From Mycteria americana (lineage: Eukaryota; Chordata; Aves; Ciconiiformes; Ciconiidae), in the NCBI RefSeq assembly GCF_035582795.1, contig NW_027445656.1:1-64000 (forward strand): a stretch of DNA of 64,000 bases, read 5' to 3'. Shown one piece after another: positions 27,141 through 36,913 of the stretch. The stretch's first letter is position 1. Every line of letters starts with the position of its first letter. The position numbers and the translations under genes were made by a program. Below the pieces are notes generated by a model. The model had not been told where the DNA came from. It saw only the letters and a program-made list of their open reading frames with translations, and did no database searches.

Positions 27141-28356
27141 AGCCTCCTGCTCCAGGAGCACATTCCCTCAGGGGGGAAGGGTCGGCTGGGAAGGGCTGTG
27201 CGAGGCGAGAGGCTGGAATTTATACCTGGACTTGTGAGGGGACATCAGCTTGTACGATGAAAGCTTGTCTGCACACCCGCAACGGAGCACAGCAGGTGAA
27301 GGAACCCCACACACACCTCAAAAAATACCCTGCAGCAGCTTCTCCATGTCCCACCACAGGACTCATCGGCCCACCTGTCTTCACAAGCCCAGAGGAGAGC
27401 AGGGGCACAGCAGCAGGAGCCCAAATTACAGACTCAAAGGAAGGCGCAGCCCGCCCGGGCTCCTGCCAGGGCTGTCCTGGGAAAAGCTCAGCCCCGCGGT
27501 CCAGGTATGAAACCTATCATGGTGAGTAAGTGCCAGCGTGCCCACGGGACAACTCAAGGGGTGCTGGGGATGAACGTCTCGGCATCACGCAAGATGTTTT
27601 GGGGAAGAACCAAATGGAAGGATCCAGAGGATTCGGGGAGGAACAAGTAGGGGAAAATAGAGGGATAAAAAGGGTCCATCATGCAAAAATAGCTTGCTAG
27701 TTGGTCACGCTATGCCCTAGGCATGACCAGCGCAGCCCGTCCTGCCTGCTTATTGAACCCCTTCCTGACGAGCACAGCGCTCGGGGCCAGCCCATGGTTC
27801 GTGGGGGGTCCATGGGGCAGCGACTGGGGAGACCGGAGCAAGGGAAACCACATGGGAGAGGGGCCAGAGGCTCCTGTGGGCTGCCGGCTCTGGCCTGACG
27901 CTCCCCTGGCAGCCCCCACCCGAGTACTGGATAGGCCAGAGGCGAGTGTGCAAGGCTGGGTATTACGAGGTCACTTCTACCCGATTATGCAATATGGGGG
28001 TCGCTGTGCCGCTGTGAAATCACAGGCTCCCCTGTACCGACCTAGCTCTGACCTCACGGTCCCCTGGTCTTCTGGGCTACAGCACCGCAGCCCCTGGCGT
28101 CACTGTGACATTGCTTGTCCCGGTACCCAACTGCTGACCTCGCAGTTCCCGACACCCCCAGGACTATGACGGTATTGCCCCCGCTGCCCTCATCGCTGAG
28201 ATCACAGCCCCCAGCACCCCGCCCCATGGGCACTGGGGAGTTAACAGTTATGCAGCTGCAATTGCAAGCATTGCCACCTCTGCCATCACTGCCCCAGGCT
28301 CTGCATCACTATGACATCACAGCATCACGCAGACACCACCATTGCCCCCTGCTCGC
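27141..28356. other. GC-rich flank downstream of the MVP fragment
   Basis: GC-rich, with long but unconvincing open frames on both strands. Nothing was recognised. Confidence 0.35.
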
Positions 28357-28362
28357 TTTATT
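28357..28362 (-). terminator. MVP: Polyadenylation signal of the MVP fragment
   Basis: TTTATT on the plus strand is AATAAA on the minus strand, about 80 bp beyond the last MVP-like codons. Its presence together with introns shows that this is not a retrocopy. Confidence 0.6.
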
Positions 28363-28439
28363 GGGCTGGTTCCAGCTGCTCTGGACGCCGGGGTCCCAGG
28401 GAGGGAGGGGAGCCCGGATGCCTGGGTCCTCAGAGGGCG

Positions 28440-28573
28440 GGGCCTGGGGGGTGGAGCTTTCTGAGGGAGGGGCCAGCCCCAGCAGCCCCCCGGGTGGTGG
28501 CAAAGAGGCCGAGGGGGGCGGTGCCGTCGGTGATGAGGGTGGACTGCAGCCCCAGGCCCTGCAGCAGCTTCAC
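28440..28573 (-). pseudogene. MVP: MVP-like last exon (vault cap region)
   Basis: After a CCCCAG acceptor the minus strand reads [17 protein letters not shown], matching the major vault protein C-terminal motif VKLLQSLGLKSTLITDG. The following NLF-type block continues only after frame changes, seen as GLFATTRG in one frame and GGLLGLAP in another. MVP is the main structural protein of the cytoplasmic vault particle. The lesions may be real or may be homopolymer sequencing errors, because they fall in C/G runs. Confidence 0.82.
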
Positions 28574-28899
28574 CTGGGGGTGGGCACAGTGCTGGCCACG
28601 CCTCCCAGCAGGCCACGCCCCACCTCAGCAAACCCCACCCCAACACTCCCTGCACCCTCCAGCCACACCCCATCACGAGAAGCTCCACCCCATGGAGACC
28701 CCACCCCCTGAAGACTCCATGCCAGCAAAGCCCCTCCCACTCCAGGGAGACCCCATCCCCCAGCCAAGGCTCCGCCTCTGCACCCTTCGACAGGCTTCAC
28801 CCTCTCCAGGTGGCCACGCCTCCTTCGGGCCCCACCCCCCAGAGCCCTCCCCTGGCCCCACCCTCAGCGGCCACACCCCACCAAGCCCCGCCCCCTCAC

Positions 28900-29082
28900 C
28901 TGGAGCTCGGGCCCCACCCGGGGCAGCCGCCCTGGTCTTGGGCCCCAGGGCAGCCGCCACCTCCCGCACCTGCGAGGCCTCCACATGCGCCAGCCCCGGG
29001 CCTGCACCGCCACCGCCTCCCCCCGCGCCCGCTGGGCCCACACCTCCTGGGCGTGCAGCTGCGACAGCCACGACAGCTCCAC
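28900..29082 (-). pseudogene. MVP: MVP-like exon (end of cap-helix and cap region)
   Basis: Minus strand: VELSWLSQLHAQEVWAQ in one frame, then LAHVEASQVREVAAALGP in another, then GPELQ before a GTGAGG donor. The order matches the human segment running into KFKQMTEAIGP and AGPEMQ. At least two frame changes separate the blocks. The splice acceptor (AG at 29084-29083) and donor are present. Confidence 0.8.
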
Positions 29083-29170
29083 CTCCCCGAGGCGGGGCTA
29101 GCATGGGGCACCTCCCCAGGGTGGGCCCCGCCCCCCCGCATGGCTCCCCCTCCCCCAGCCCCGCCCCGAC

Positions 29171-29280
29171 TCTGTGGCGATGGCCTCCGCCTGCAGGATG
29201 GCGCCTTCGCCCTCAATGCGGGCAGCCTCCGCCCGGGCCTTCGCCTCTGCCCGGGCCACCCCGCGCTCTCCACTGCCGCG
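29171..29280 (-). pseudogene. MVP: MVP-like exon (cap-helix)
   Basis: Minus strand after a CCCCCTCAG acceptor: AVESAG in one frame and, after a missing base, [18 protein letters not shown] then AILQAE, matching human AVESTG...[16 protein letters not shown]. The long cap-helix drives vault half assembly in known structures. The end looks shortened relative to human and the donor is weak. Confidence 0.82.
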
Positions 29281-29349
29281 CTGAGGGGGGAGGAAGCAGA
29301 GTCGCACGCCCCGCCCACCACGGGCCCCACCCACTGCGAACCCCACCCC

Positions 29350-29640
29350 CCTGGCCCCATGCCCCCTGGGAAGGTGGAGGACTGTGGTGCGTGCTGGGAA
29401 AGTGGAGGACCCGAGGCATGCTGGCGAGGCAGCGACCCCCAATGCCCCGTGGGAAAGTGGAGGGCCCCCGTGCATGCTGGGAAAGCCGGGCCTCCTCCTG
29501 TCCCCCCCAGTGCCCCCTGGGAAGGCGGAGGACCCCGGTGCCCCCGAGCAGGCAGAAGCCCCTGGTGCACGCCCCGGTGTCTGCGGGCAGGCAGAGGAGC
29601 TGCGTGCCCCCTGGGCAGTGCATGCTGGGAAGATGGCCGA
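29350..29640. repeat. Imperfect minisatellite in the MVP-like intron
   Basis: Repeated GTGCATGCTGGGAA and CCCCTGGGAAGGTGGAGG units of 30-50 bp. On the minus strand the core reads TTCCCAGCATGC, which resembles the vertebrate ZNF143/SBS promoter motif. Several copies occur within 290 bp. Confidence 0.6.
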
Positions 29641-29644
29641 CCCG

Positions 29645-29758
29645 AGGGCCTCCAGCTCCAGCAGCGCTCTGCGCGCCCGCTCGGCCTCCACGTGGTCCGG
29701 GAGGCGCGGCCGCTCCAGGTGTCCCCGGGCCTCCGGTGCCAGCCGCTCTGCCTCGTGC
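29645..29758 (-). pseudogene. MVP: MVP-like exon (shoulder to cap-helix junction)
   Basis: Minus strand: [19 protein letters not shown] then [14 protein letters not shown], matching human HEAQRLEQEARGRLERQ...ARKELLELEAL. This block is open. The acceptor reads CCCTAG. No further upstream MVP exons were found beyond 29760; the sequence becomes unrelated and then retroviral, so the gene is cut off here. Confidence 0.85.
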
Positions 29759-29769
29759 CTAGGGACAGG

Positions 29770-30399
29770 GACCGAGGGGTGGGGAGGGGCGGGGGATGTT
29801 GGGGGTGTGGGGAGACGCCGAGGATGTGGGGCACGTTGGGGGAGACTGGGCACGTTGTCTCATGCGATGGGAAAGGTATGCCTGAGACTCCTTCTACCCA
29901 CAACTTTCTTTGTTCCTTGACAAATGAGTCTTGGAAAAGCCGCCCGCTCTTCATGTGTTAATCACATGATCGGTGTTCCAAGCTCATGGTATCGATGCTC
30001 ACTGTGTCACTCTGCTCCTTTGTGGGTTTTCAGAGAACAGATCGGGACCAGAGGAGTTCTTGACCTGGCCACAGCTCAGGCCTTTACCTCCTTTGGAGCC
30101 GGAACCAAACTACCACTGCTTTGGTTAAGGGGCCGAGTGCATCTGCCACACTCCACCCCATGACTACAGCCAATCCACTTTATTGACTCATAGAGTGGTA
30201 GCATGGTTACCTCTTGCCTCTGTGCCATAAATATGTGGCGTATTGCAGATCAGTGGTAAGAGTCCAATTATTTGATAAGTTGTTTAGTTGAAGTGTCACA
30301 ATTAATGCTAGTTATATACCATTTCACATATAAACCCAGTTGGTTGTATAAATCTTACATGTTGGATTGACATAATTTGTTTCCTCTTTCACAAAACTT
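29770..30399. other. Unassigned sequence between the MVP fragment and an ERV
   Basis: GC content drops sharply near 29,880. The sequence could be the far end of the adjacent minus-strand retrovirus (3' end or LTR), but no paired LTR was found. Confidence 0.3.
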
Positions 30400-31589
30400 T
30401 GATATACAGAACGGTTATAAGCAGTAAACGTAATAAGTCAAAACTAACAAAACTACAGTTGGATGCAGCATCAAATTCAAAATTCCAGTTGCTGTTGGTG
30501 ACCATCCAAAAACAGTTTCCCACCAGTGATGTTCTCCATCTTTCTTCACTCTTTCTGGGACAGGGTGTATCCTCTCTGCATTGTGATGGATGGTAATCAG
30601 GGTTCTTTGTCCGTTGTTCCGAGTTCGTTTTAGCAATTGACTCAGGTCATCATGTGCAACAGTCGTCTTATCAATGTGAGATTCATTCCAACGGGGGTAG
30701 GCAATAAATCTCGATGCAATGTATAGTTACATTGTATCAATTGGTGAGATGTGACAGGAGCTGAATAGTTAAAGTTGCATCCCATAATGTTGTTAGAATT
30801 ACAAACACAGATATTTGAGTGAGTATATGTCTCTACAGTGGTGGTGTCTGTAACTATAGAATCACAAAGGGTTCTCATACAAGCACATCCATTTCCAACG
30901 TAGACAAGTACAGTTTCAGGGGTTTCATCAGGATGTATTTCCAAATGACAAACGTTTTGTTCAGTGTCAAGACAAATGTCTTGGCCCTTAATGGTGTTAC
31001 TTTCACAAATAAATCCCTGCTGTTTTCGTACAACACACAATAGTTTGCCATTTGTTCCCATTTCGTTGGGCCCACACTCTGTGTTCTAACGGATGGAGGA
31101 CAGTTCCATTGGGATTTAACCCCAGCGCAACGATCGGGTATATGGTGTACACCGAAGCATTGCATATTGTTAGAACAAAAGCTGTGGCTTTGCCATCAGT
31201 GGGGTCATAAGTGAAATTAACTGGATGCCGCTAAGACTGGAAATCCCTTTTGAGTTGAATCGCATTATCTCAAATTACCTTTCGAAACTCAGTGAGCAAG
31301 GTGCTCTCATTGCCTTCTCTTATAATTGCTGTTACAGTAGATTGCACCCATCACTGAGAAACGTGTATGGTGCAGAATGTACTATAGTTACCATATTGAT
31401 TAGCATAAATAAAAGAAGTGAGGGTCTCCACCCTGTGGGTCGGGTTTGTCCACATGTGAACTGAATTTGGTTCACGCTGGCGATGATTACTCCTGTGAGA
31501 AGGATGAGCGATCCTCCGATTGTTAACCTGATCTCCAGGGGAGGTGTGCTGGTATCATTCCCGGTATCGTTCCTGGAAGGGGAAAACAA
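30400..31589 (-). pseudogene. ERV env-like remnant
   Basis: Minus-strand open blocks at 31332-31589 (hydrophobic signal-like segment after an Asn-rich start) and 30642-31165 (Cys-rich, with several N-x-S/T sites) fit a broken envelope surface region. No transmembrane subunit or fusion peptide was identified. It directly follows the reverse transcriptase connection with no integrase between, so the provirus has a large internal deletion. Confidence 0.55.
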
Positions 31590-32045
31590 TAAAGTCCCGG
31601 CGGGGTTTTTCCGGACGGGTGATCCCTTAGTGGCTCAACTTGTTTAACTGCTCGGACTGAAGACAAAAGTCCCTTTTCCCACTTGGAATATCTTTGTTCT
31701 GTCTCTTTAAATGCGGTTGAGCTAAACATTAAAGGCCTCTTTGGCCTGCTCTGCCCGGTCTGGACTAGATTGCAGTAAGTACCATCTTCTGCAAAACCCC
31801 CTTCTGCTATAATAGGGTCGCGGGGGTGTACCGGCCCCAGTGACTGATATGCCTTTAATTCCTGTAGCAAAGTTTTGACTGCCTCTTTGTGTTCTGGGTT
31901 CCATTTCCATGGTTGTCCCTTTTGCAAAAGTGAGTACAGTGGGCGAGCAACGATAGAAAATCCAGGTACGTTTCCTCCAGTACCCTAAAGTACCCATAAG
32001 CTGTTGTAATTCTTTCCTAGATTGGGGCATCTGTAACTGTTCCAT
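31590..32045 (-). pseudogene. ERV pol remnant: RT thumb/connection
   Basis: Open frames on the minus strand contain a PWKWNPEH-type motif and a later TEQRYSKWEK-type motif, characteristic of the polymerase connection just before RNase H. At least one frame change occurs within it. RNase H and integrase are absent beyond this point. Confidence 0.7.
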
Positions 32046-32220
32046 TTTACTTAGGGTGTCCGGTGGAATTGCTGCACTACCTGCAATCTGCCAAGTACCT
32101 AAAAATTTTACTTCTCTACTTGGTCCCTGACATTTTTCAGGTGGAATCTCAACTTCTGCTTTATATAGCGCTTACCACACTGCTGCTGCCGCTTCCCCCA
32201 CCTTTTCAGGGGAGGTCCTA

Positions 32221-32799
32221 TAGATCATCTATATAGTGCTACAGTTTCACATCCTGAGGAAGTGAGACTGTCTGTAAAAGTTCAGCAAGTGCAGCATGAG
32301 CAATCGTGGGTGAATGTCTATTGGTATATTGTCTACCTTCCCAAGTAAAAGCAAATTTCTCTTTATCCTCTTCCTGCAAGAGGACCATAAAGAACATATC
32401 TCTGACATCTAGCACTGCCATCCATGGATGTGCGGCTGCTTGTAGCGTGGCTGTTAAAGTTGCAATATTAGGTACTGCAGCTGTTAGCAGAGCTGTGTTG
32501 GCATTTAGGCGCTGATAATCAATTGTCAGATGCCATCTCCCATCTGGCTTTCGGACTGGCCAGACGGGTGAATTGTACAGGGAGTGGGTTCTGGAAGGAA
32601 TGTGCTGTTTTTGCAAGTCCGCTATTACCTCAGAAATTCTGTTTTGTGCCGCAGCAGAAATCGGATACTGCGGTACATTGGTAATTTTTGAATCAGGGAG
32701 TGCAGGGGCTGCAGGGAGTACAGGCACTGTAGCTTCCCAGTTTCTACTGGGGCTGGGGTCGGTACTTGTACCAAAAAACCACACCTTGCCATCTGGCAA
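32221..32799 (-). pseudogene. ERV pol remnant: reverse transcriptase
   Basis: The minus strand carries RT fingers/palm motifs: SPVWPVRKPDGRWH, an LDVRDMFF box with the first catalytic Asp, and YIDDL at about 32221-32238. A stop codon lies just before YIDDL and another just after, so the polymerase is dead. The motif set suggests a class I-like element, but I cannot place the family firmly. Confidence 0.85.
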
Positions 32800-32879
32800 G
32801 TGCCAGGTTCATCCGGTCAAAACATCAAAACCTAAAATATTTTCATTGTGCTTTTCAATTGCAAAGCGAGTAGACGACG

Positions 32880-33400
32880 TGCTTCTCGCCCGGGAGCCAT
32901 AAATTAACATTTGCTGTTTAGCAAGTTAACACTTGCTCCGTTTACTCCAGTGACTTTAATTCTCTGCCCTCTGGGTCGCATGCCCAGCTTCTCAGCATCC
33001 TGTTGTGTTAATATTGAAATTTGTGCTCCTGTGTCTATTAGGAATTTTATCAGTTGTCATTGAGGGCCAACTGGAATTAAAATGTAAGGGCCTCCTTCAC
33101 TTAGCCATTGGTAGGCTTCCACACGCTGGATGGGCAGGCCCAATTGCTGTCCTGGCGCTATTCGTTTTTTGACTTCAAGGCTTGCAATTCCCCCTAAGAG
33201 GTTTAAAAGGGTTTTGGTCTCCCTGTGGAGTCTTGTGTCGGTGCTGGGACATTAGGGGGCTGTTCAGTTTCCCCATTGCCACTCAATTTTTGGAATGCTT
33301 GTATTAAGCTTAGTATTATACTTGTCGGGTGTCGCTCTATTGCCATCTTTGGAACACCTAAAGCTAACACTTTTCTCCATAACTCATTGCTCATCCTCCT
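32880..33400 (-). pseudogene. ERV protease and gag C-terminal remnant
   Basis: The retroviral aspartic protease motif LIDTGAQ is encoded on the minus strand near 33023-33040, followed by ILTQQDAEKLG-like residues. Upstream in the minus direction (33203-33394) is a short open frame rich in Pro and Gln that could be the end of gag. The rest of gag and the 5' LTR are not present. Confidence 0.7.
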
Positions 33401-33944
33401 GCTCCCACCAGCACCCGGGAAGCAGGGTTTTCCTGGCCACCCTCGTGGGATGCAGTGCAGCAGCCTCTGGTGTGAGGGCCCTGCCCTGCTCCCTTCCCAT
33501 CCAAGGGCAGGACTGGCCCCTGGGAAAGTGTTTCAAGATGGGATGCGGTTGGCTGAAGAAGAAAGGACTCCTCCAATGTTTGTCTCTCTCTTCAAACGCA
33601 AGAGACTGTCCTGCCTCTCACGGCGTGTCGACACCAAGACACTTTTCCCCGAGGGTCGATGTACGTTAAGGCCAAGGTCCCATCCCTGAGCCAGGAGAGG
33701 CTGATCAGCAGCACTGGGGACATGCCATGGGCTTGGGCACAAGGGCCAGTGTCCCAGCACAGACATCTCCGAATCTCCAGCAGCAGCAGCTCCAAGACCA
33801 TCTGGCCTGAACAGGCCCTGTGGAATCTGTCTGCCTTCTCCCTGCACGTAAAGCTGAACAGCTTGTGAACACCATAGCCCTGGGAGAAGAGCTGCCTCTT
33901 GGGCTGGAGGGAGAGACCCAGTGAGTGTCAGCCCTGACAGCACA
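33400..33944. other. GC-rich unassigned sequence
   Basis: No recognisable gene. It separates the minus-strand ERV from a CCCTG-type simple repeat. Confidence 0.3.
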
Positions 33945-34098
33945 CTCCCCTTCCCTTCCCTGCCCTACCCTGCCCTGCCCTTCCCTTCCCTGCCCTTCCT
34001 TGCCCTGCCCTACCCTGCCCTGCCCTGCCCTTTCTTGCCCTGCACTTTCTTGCCCTGCCCTGCCCTGCCCTGCCCTGCCTTGCCTTGCCTTGCCCTGA
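33945..34098 (+). repeat. (CCCTG/CCCTT)n pyrimidine-rich simple repeat
   Basis: About 150 bp of degenerate pentamers CCCTG, CCCTT and CCTTG. A short run of the complement appears at about 47558-47584. Confidence 0.92.
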
Positions 34099-35789
34099 GG
34101 ACAAGAACGAGCTTTGCAGACTGCTGTGGACTGTCCGTGAGAGGTAGTGACACCAGCCACTAGCAGTGTGAGGGCTTGGGAGAGGCAGGAGAAGCACAGC
34201 ACAGAGACAAGGACTGAGTTTTAGCCCAGCTGTCACGGACCTCTCTCCCAAGGTGAGGCTATAACGATTCAATGACAGCACTGCCATCATGTGCCCCTGA
34301 TTTCCCCAGCCCTCCTCCTCCTCTAAGAAGGTCTGGCCCTGTTGGCCACTTCCAGCCCCTCAAATCACCAGGACTCCTGAGAGCAGGCCTCCAGGCTAGA
34401 GGGAGCAGCCCTGCCTGTGCCTTTTTGTGGAGATACCAACTGCAGCTGGTGATGAACCTCACTCCTAGACACCAGAGAAGTCGCACAGGGGCTCCTGGCC
34501 AGGGAACCAGCTTCTCCCACTCCCATGGTGATGAAGCTGGGCCACATATCCGTGAGGGATCCTCTGCAGTGTCTGGTGGCACCAGCATGCCTTCCTGGCC
34601 TGTGATGGGGGGTGGCCCAGAGAAGGGCGTGGGCTGGGGGTCCAGGAAGGCACATGGGCCCGGCGTGGGGCTCTGAAATCTCCTGTGAAGCCAGGAGTGC
34701 TGAGCCCATGGGGCAGGGACCCACCACCCCTCCCAGAGCGGAGCAGAGGACCCAGGCGTCTGGGCTGCCTCTCCGTGCTCCTCTCCTGCCCCAAAACCAA
34801 ATTGTGCTATTTGGGGGATGGTGCTCACTAGAGCCCTGGTAAGAACCTGTTTCCCACTGTGCCTCCAAAACACTGGCTGCCCCAAGGCCTGGCACCAGTT
34901 TGCCCAAAGCTGCCCTTACATGGGGACACATGGTGGTGGGAAAGGGATCTCCTTTACAGACACGCCCCAGGCTTCCGGGCTCCCTCAGCCACTCTGCTCA
35001 TTGCGGTGGTACAGCCAGAGAGGACCCAGGTGTCCAGGCGCTGGCAGAGGGGACGTGGACATGGGGACACACACACACACACACACAGAGAGCGTAGCTT
35101 TGCTGAAGGGGTTTATTGATCATTAGAGGGAAATGGCCCAGGGCTCCCAGGGGATCAGCTGGGGTCATCCAGGGATGATCACCTCCTCATGCTGCTGGAG
35201 GGGGACAGGACAAGGGTGTCACCACCAGTTCCAGTCCTGAAAGACAGAGCCCAAAATGAGCCCCCCAACATCCGCTGGGACATGAGAGAGGCCTTGTCCC
35301 CACCGTCTCTCTCTGCAGAGAGCTGGGGAAGGAGACAGGAATTGGAGCCCTCAATATACCCAGGACAGGACTTGGTTCTCCTGAGATCCATATGGCACCC
35401 AGAGCCCCTTGCCCAGTGTGGCACTACCCTGGGATGCCCCTAAATCTCCCAGAACCCAAGAAACCGGTGGGGGCCCTCACAGGAGTTTGCGGTGGACCCT
35501 CCCAGGCAGGGGACAGGTCCAACCATTCACTGAGGAACCCGGGCTCTGGGGCACAAGAAGCTTAATTGCGGGGGACGTGGAGGGCCAGCATGGGGCAGCT
35601 GCACGGGTAAGGACCCAGGCATCTGTGGGTGGCAAGGGGGGACAGACAGTGTGCCCCTGACAGCCGGACACCCTATGATGATGCCCCCACTGCTCCAACA
35701 TGAAACCATCCTCCAAGGGCGCCCCAAAGCCAGATCCCCCCATCTCCCAGTGCTCCTCGCCTCCCAGCACGCCAGGACCCCCCCCAGAG
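34099..35789. other. GC-rich unassigned sequence with minus-strand gene-tail features
   Basis: TTTATT at about 35109-35114 is AATAAA on the minus strand and lies near a minus-strand CCTCCAG acceptor and a short open end (QHEEVIIPG then stop) around 35165-35200. This looks like a 3' terminal exon of an unrecognised gene, but homology was not established. Dispersed ACCCAGGCGTCTGGG-like motifs occur here. Confidence 0.35.
35067..35086 (+). repeat. (AC)n microsatellite
   Basis: About ten uninterrupted AC units. Confidence 0.95.
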
Positions 35790-36913
35790 ATGATGCCAGC
35801 CTCAAACCAGGAGTCTCTAAGCAGAATTGTCTCTGAGCCCTCTCCAGCCCCTGGGGTAAATGGGGGGCTGGGACTGACCCCTCTTCTTGGGGCACCAGGG
35901 ACCCTGGGATGAGGGAACACTGGGAGGTGGGAGGACAACTCGGGGCATGGGCAATGGGGAAGGCTGGGTGATGGGGTTCTTCAGTCACTGGGGAGCACTG
36001 GTGAATGTTGAGCACAGGGAGACGAGGGCTCAGCTTGGGGGAAGTGCTGGGGTGGTTGCAGTGCCCAGCTACAGCCCACCCCATTTCCCTTGCACTGCAG
36101 GCCCCAAACTGGTCCAGTCCCCAGCCACGGCCTCCCCAGAGCAGAGAACAGAGGGGAATATCCCCTGCCCTGGCCCTCACCCTGCCACTGCCTGGGGCCA
36201 CCGTGCCCTCCCACACAACCTGGGTCCCACTCTGCAGAGCTGCTCCCAGATGGTGGGTCCCAGTGACCCTGTCCCCAACAAAGCTCTGGCTCCAGGCCCG
36301 TCCCTGGCTGGGACTTGGCCACAGCTCCCCAAAGGCCCTTGTCCCCACACAGTGTCCCTTCAATGCCCTCATCCTTGGCCCTGGCCAGTGCTGTTGCTGA
36401 GCATGATGTGGCCATCCAGAGGCACACGATGAAGTGGACGCTTGTCCCCAGGCAGCCACTCGGAGCTAATTGTGGAACGGAGCTCCCCTGGCAAGAGGAG
36501 GGATGTTTGTCCCCACAGCATTTCTGATAAGCTTTATTTGCGCAGGGCCCGTGGCACAAGGAGCCCGTTCAGCAAGATTGATGGTTCCCAAGAGTGCCCG
36601 ATCAGGGGGAGTCTGGGGGGGTTAAAGCAGCCTGGACACCTGGGCTCCCACCAGCCCTGGCAGCAGGCAGAGCCCACAGAGGAGGGCAGTGCTGGGGGAA
36701 CTGGTGAGGAGCAGGTCCTGGGGCACCCCACACGCCTGGGGCTCCCTTGCTCCTCTGGGGACAGGCTGGAGCCCAGAGGTGGGGGCAGTCGTGGGGGAGC
36801 AGCCTGACACCAGGGGTGCTGCTTTGCTTTGGGAAAGCCTGGTGGCAGGGGAGTCTTGCAGGAGCAGGGCTTAGATCAGCCTGGGTGATGGAGCTGTCTC
36901 CCCAGGGGCACTG
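35790..36913 (+). repeat. Long inverted repeat, left arm
   Basis: The complement of this arm matches 43509-44617 over about 1.1 kb with few substitutions and several small indels, including about 30 bp missing from the right arm near 43665. On the minus strand it contains CAAATAAAGCTTATCAG, a polyadenylation-like signal. Open frames of up to about 190 codons occur in both arms but resemble no family I know. Confidence 0.92.

Noticed and set aside
28311-29961. Very long plus-strand open frames (up to 483 codons) of Pro-rich sequence
   Set aside because: They are antisense to the MVP-like exons and introns and owe their length to base composition. The MVP matches are on the minus strand with splice sites.
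33945-34098. CCCTG-rich run considered as a CRISPR-like or telomeric array
   Set aside because: The units are degenerate pentamers with no spacers and no TTAGGG, so it is a simple repeat.
35981-36559. A 192-codon open frame also present in the other inverted arm, which might be a conserved gene
   Set aside because: It is duplicated because the DNA is duplicated. Two or three frames are open over the same stretch, and no protein family is recognisable, so there is no sign of coding selection.
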